Source: Vicinamibacteria bacterium (GTDB taxonomy: Bacteria > Acidobacteriota > Vicinamibacteria > Fen-336 > JAGNNV01). Taken from it: a stretch of DNA of 10,520 nucleotides. Positions 7,201 to 10,520 of the stretch are shown here, piece after piece; within the stretch, counting starts at the first letter, position 1, and every line of letters starts with the position of its first letter. Under the pieces are notes generated by a model that searched no databases, was not told the DNA's origin, and saw nothing but the letters and a program-made list of their open reading frames with translations. Both the position numbers and the translations under genes were made by a program. The stretch spans positions 1 through 10,520 of the forward strand of contig JAENWE010000069.1 in NCBI GenBank assembly GCA_016650185.1, given 5' to 3'.

Positions 7201-7290
7201 ATGAAGAAGGCCCGAGACGCTATCCTGGCTGGCGTCACCATGAGCGGGGCCGATCTGCCAACCCGAAGGTCCGAGGCCAACATCTCGTGA
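7201..7290 (+). CDS. Possible 29-codon coupling or leader ORF
   Basis: This reading frame starts three bases after the metallo-hydrolase stop (ATG 7201, alternative ATG 7240). Its TGA (7288-7290) overlaps the GTG start of the next gene. The peptide begins MKKARDAILAGVTMSG and has no recognisable motif. There is no Shine-Dalgarno before 7201. The stop/start overlap is the main support: translating this frame would deliver ribosomes to the GTG start of the editing-protein gene. It may equally be a chance frame. Confidence 0.25.
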   Translation: MKKARDAILAGVTMSGADLPTRRSEANIS

Positions 7291-7778
7291 GCGCGTCGCG
7301 GGAGGCGGTCTTCGACACTCTGCGCTCGCTTGACATCCCCTTCGAACGCTACGAGCATCCGCCGGTCGCGACCGTGGCCGAAGCCGAGGCCCACTGGCAG
7401 CGCATCGATGCCGCGCACTGCAAGAACCTGTTCCTTCGCAATCAGAGAGGCGATCGACACTACCTGGTGATCGCCGGCCACTCGAAGCGGGTCGACCTGC
7501 GGCAGCTGGCCGATCAGATCGGCGACGGCAAGCTGAGCTTCGCGTCGCCCGAGCGGTTGATGAAATGGCTGGGCCTGACCCCGGGGGCGGTATCGCCCTT
7601 CGGTCTCTTGAATGATGCCGCTCACCACGTCCGGGTCTTTCTCGATTCCGATCTGAGAAGGGCGGAGCGGATCACCTTCCATCCCAATGACGATACGGTG
7701 ACTCTGGCCCTGGGTTTCGCCGATTTCGAACGGTTCCTCCAACACGTCGGGCATGCAGTGCGGGTGGTCTCGATCTGA
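7287..7778 (+). CDS. YbaK/ProXp-type aminoacyl-tRNA editing protein
   Basis: A stand-alone trans-editing domain of 163 residues, the usual length for the YbaK/PrdX/ProXp group. Such proteins hydrolyse mischarged tRNA, typically Ala- or Cys-tRNAPro, in the cytoplasm. Visible hallmarks are the opening LRSLDIPFERYEHPPVATVA (13-32), the conserved lysine K46 in CKNLFLRN, a GHSKRVDL strand, LSFASPERL and the PGAVSPFGLLND loop (99-110). The sequence, especially KNLFL and FASPERLMKWLGL.PGAVSPFG, is closer to the ProXp-ala/PrdX branch (Ala-tRNAPro deacylase) than to E. coli YbaK. I chose GTG 7287 because the conserved domain begins right after it and no in-frame ATG precedes it. GAGG at 7273-7276 is a weak ribosome binding site. 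Confidence 0.9.
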   Translation: MSASREAVFDTLRSLDIPFERYEHPPVATVAEAEAHWQRIDAAHCKNLFLRNQRGDRHYLVIAGHSKRVDLRQLADQIGDGKLSFASPERLMKWLGLTPGAVSPFGLLNDAAHHVRVFLDSDLRRAERITFHPNDDTVTLALGFADFERFLQHVGHAVRVVSI

Positions 7779-7799
7779 CTTTTCTGGTGCTTGACGAAG

Positions 7800-7828
7800 G
7801 GCTGCGCGTCTAAACATTGCGGCTGCGC
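7800..7828. promoter_or_regulatory. 21-bp-spaced direct repeat upstream of the AraC-type gene
   Basis: GGCTGCGC occurs at 7800-7807 and 7821-7828, exactly 21 bp apart. AraC-family regulators often bind two direct half-sites about two helical turns apart, and the repeat lies 34 bases before the AraC-type start codon. Autoregulation is therefore inferred. Eight matching bases in GC-rich DNA could be chance. Confidence 0.4.
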
Positions 7829-7834
7829 TGCAAG

Positions 7835-7840
7835 TAATAT
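7835..7840 (+). promoter_or_regulatory. Candidate -10 element for the AraC-type gene
   Basis: TAATAT at 7835-7840 is a good -10 match in otherwise GC-rich sequence, 21 bases before the ATG at 7862. No clear -35 lies at the right distance. TTGACG (7791-7796) is too far upstream for this -10 and would need a poor one near 7813. If an activator supplies the missing -35 contact, the adjacent 21-bp repeat is a natural candidate. Confidence 0.35.
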
Positions 7841-7861
7841 CCTCGGCTCGAGACCCTGCAC

Positions 7862-8854
7862 ATGCCCTGTCATCTCTACTCCATTCGAGACGCTCCCAAG
7901 CACGAGACATTCCGCGCTCAGCTCCGAGAACTTGGGATGGACATTGTTCGGTGGGAGGCTCCCATCTCGGGCGAATCGGTTGCCGGCTCCGTTCCTCCAG
8001 ACTTCCTGGTCTACTCGAATCGCGACCTGGTGATGTTCGCGATGTGCTCCACTCCTCATACCGAGGCCGCGCAGATTGACACCCGGGTCAGAGAGGACCG
8101 CATATCGATCCGGGCGGGACTGATCACCCGTGGCGACCGGACCTACCAGAGCGGCCGCGATCGCATCGCCATGAAGGGCATCGATGTCGCGCTGATTTAT
8201 CAGGAGAAAGGCAAGCTCATTCGTGGGAGCGGAGCGGCTCCTGAGCGATCGATCTCTCTGGTGCTGAAGCCATCCGTGCTGAAGGCCCGGTTGGGGGATC
8301 GGTTCTCACAGCTCCCCCCCCAGGCCGGCGACGTGATCCTCGGGAGGCGTCCGTTCCACCGTGAGGGGCGGGTCTCCGCCAAGCTGATGTCCGTGGTGTC
8401 GAGTCTCGACGAGCTATTGAGACTTCCCCCCGCGTTCCTGGACATCCACGCGGAGGCCACCGCGACCGCATTCCTGGCCGCCGCTCTCGACACTCTCTCC
8501 GCGTCCACCCCGACATCGACCGGTCCCACCGCGGCGGAAGCGGCGCGCATCGAGAACGTCCGCAGCCTCATTGAAGAGAATCCGGCGCGGCACTATGACA
8601 TCGAAGACCTGGGTCGGACGGCGGCCATGAATCGCACCAAGCTTCGGGCCGCTTTCAAACTCGTCTATGGGATGACTCTCTCCGATTATCAGACTGCGTC
8701 GCGCATGCGTCTGGCTGAACGCCGCCTTCGATCGACCGATCTCTCGCTTGAGTCCGTGGCTCATGAGGTCGGGTATGCGAATGCGGCCAGCTTCGTCGTC
8801 GCCTACAAAGCCTTCTTCGGCTCCACTCCGGGCCGCGCTCGCAGAAAGCGCTAA
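7862..8854 (+). CDS. AraC-family transcriptional regulator
   Basis: A 330-residue DNA-binding regulator. The C-terminal part (about 227-330) is a complete AraC/XylS domain: a first helix-turn-helix (YDIEDLGRTAAMNRTKLRAA), the linker FKLVYGMTLSDYQTASRMRL, and a second helix-turn-helix (LSLESVAHEVGYANAASFVV) followed by YKAFFGSTPGRAR, the classic end of the family. It resembles the PchR-like branch. The N-terminal 220 residues do not match a cupin ligand pocket I can recognise, so the effector is unknown. The start at 7862 lacks a strong Shine-Dalgarno; the next in-frame Met is M26. It is flanked by the editing gene (83 bases upstream) and the clpB promoter region, so it is probably transcribed alone. 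Its targets cannot be deduced, although its own upstream region and the clpB region are possible. Confidence 0.88.
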   Translation: MPCHLYSIRDAPKHETFRAQLRELGMDIVRWEAPISGESVAGSVPPDFLVYSNRDLVMFAMCSTPHTEAAQIDTRVREDRISIRAGLITRGDRTYQSGRDRIAMKGIDVALIYQEKGKLIRGSGAAPERSISLVLKPSVLKARLGDRFSQLPPQAGDVILGRRPFHREGRVSAKLMSVVSSLDELLRLPPAFLDIHAEATATAFLAAALDTLSASTPTSTGPTAAEAARIENVRSLIEENPARHYDIEDLGRTAAMNRTKLRAAFKLVYGMTLSDYQTASRMRLAERRLRSTDLSLESVAHEVGYANAASFVVAYKAFFGSTPGRARRKR

Positions 8855-8894
8855 GGGATATCGATGTATGTCTATCCATTTTAAGGTCTTATTT

Positions 8895-8917
8895 ATATGA
8901 CTGTGAATCAGTCATAT
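8895..8917. promoter_or_regulatory. Perfect inverted repeat upstream of the clpB promoter (HAIR-like operator candidate)
   Basis: ATATGACTG-TGAAT-CAGTCATAT is a perfect 9-bp inverted repeat ending three bases before the -35 hexamer of clpB. Written as TATGACT-N7-AGTCATA it has the 7-7-7 layout of the HspR-associated inverted repeat (CTTGAGT-N7-ACTCAAG), which controls clpB and dnaK in several bacteria, with 4 of 7 arm bases the same. I infer a heat-shock repressor or other dimeric regulator site. The AT-rich stem followed by TTTATT could instead be a weak terminator for the AraC-type gene. Confidence 0.5.
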
Positions 8918-8920
8918 TTA

Positions 8921-8950
8921 TTGACATTAGTCTGTAAGACTAGATAGAAT
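8921..8950 (+). promoter_or_regulatory. Sigma70-type promoter of clpB
   Basis: TTGACA (8921-8926, perfect -35) and TAGAAT (8945-8950, five of six -10 bases) are separated by 18 bases. Sequence before the -35 is AT-rich and could act as an UP element. Initiation would fall near 8957, giving a leader of about 28 bases with the GGGAGGA ribosome binding site. No sigma32-type CCCCAT -10 is present. Confidence 0.75.
8928..8942. promoter_or_regulatory. Perfect palindrome within the clpB promoter spacer
   Basis: TAGTCT-GTA-AGACTA is a perfect 6-bp inverted repeat lying entirely between the -35 and -10 hexamers. A protein bound here would exclude RNA polymerase, so a repressor site is likely if it is functional. 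Its AGTC/GACT core is shared with the larger inverted repeat just upstream. Confidence 0.45.
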
Positions 8951-8984
8951 CCACTCGTCCGAAGACTATGGACGGGAGGACTCA

Positions 8985-10520
<1,536 letters not shown>

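Noticed and set aside
8835..8852. Hairpin GCGCT...AGCGC at the end of the AraC-type gene as a terminator
   Set aside because: It lies inside the coding sequence, the stem is only five pairs and no T-tract follows.
8954..8976. RNA thermometer hairpin masking the clpB ribosome binding site (CTCGTCC with GGACGGG)
   Set aside because: With the likely transcription start near 8957 most of the 5' arm would not be in the message, leaving only a four-pair stem.

Overview
The window is GC-rich chromosomal DNA with tightly packed genes on both strands. It most likely comes from a Gram-negative bacterium: there is an FtsX-type export ATPase/permease pair, a glycosyltransferase-51 protein with an AsmA-like periplasmic region, an OmpR-family regulator and a secreted metallo-hydrolase. 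The protein style fits soil or sediment lineages such as Acidobacteriota or relatives, but no taxonomic marker settles this. There are no rRNA or tRNA genes, CRISPR arrays, insertion sequences or phage genes that I can support.

Layout: (1) 1-246, minus: 5' end of a membrane-anchored endonuclease/exonuclease/phosphatase-fold protein, running off the left edge. (2) 373-875, minus: a decayed OmpR/QseB-type response regulator with two reading-frame lesions and a missing C-terminus; no sensor kinase is beside it. (3) 915-951: a cluster of TGAACGG/CGTTCA half-sites at 11-bp spacing, between the broken regulator and the divergent transporter genes. (4) 976-4102, plus: a MacB/LolD-type ABC ATPase overlapping a long double-FtsX permease that carries one frameshift near 3484. 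(5) 4150-4269, plus: a 39-codon ORF with a good ribosome binding site, predicted to encode a small single-span membrane protein, antisense to the tail of the next gene. (6) 4129-5817, minus: a monofunctional peptidoglycan glycosyltransferase with an AsmA-like N-terminal half. (7) 5818-6099: a hairpin-rich divergent intergenic region. (8) 6100-7197: a secreted metallo-beta-lactamase-fold protein lacking one usual zinc-ligand histidine. (9) 7201-7290: a possible 29-codon ORF coupled to 7287-7778, a YbaK/ProXp-type tRNA-editing protein. (10) 7862-8854: an AraC-family regulator with a possible 21-bp-spaced operator. (11) 8855-8984: an AT-rich promoter region with two perfect inverted repeats. (12) 8985 to the right edge: the N-terminal 512 codons of the ClpB disaggregase.

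The best functional unit is the regulator-operator-ABC exporter module, which looks as if it is decaying as a unit: the regulator is wrecked, its likely operator is intact and the permease is frameshifted. The alternative is clustered sequencing or assembly indels. The remaining genes are single housekeeping or accessory functions with no clear shared pathway. I see no convincing multi-gene system that is new. The most unusual items are the intact operator beside a dead regulator, the small antisense membrane-protein ORF, the His-to-Val change in the metallo-hydrolase, and the HAIR-like palindrome upstream of clpB.
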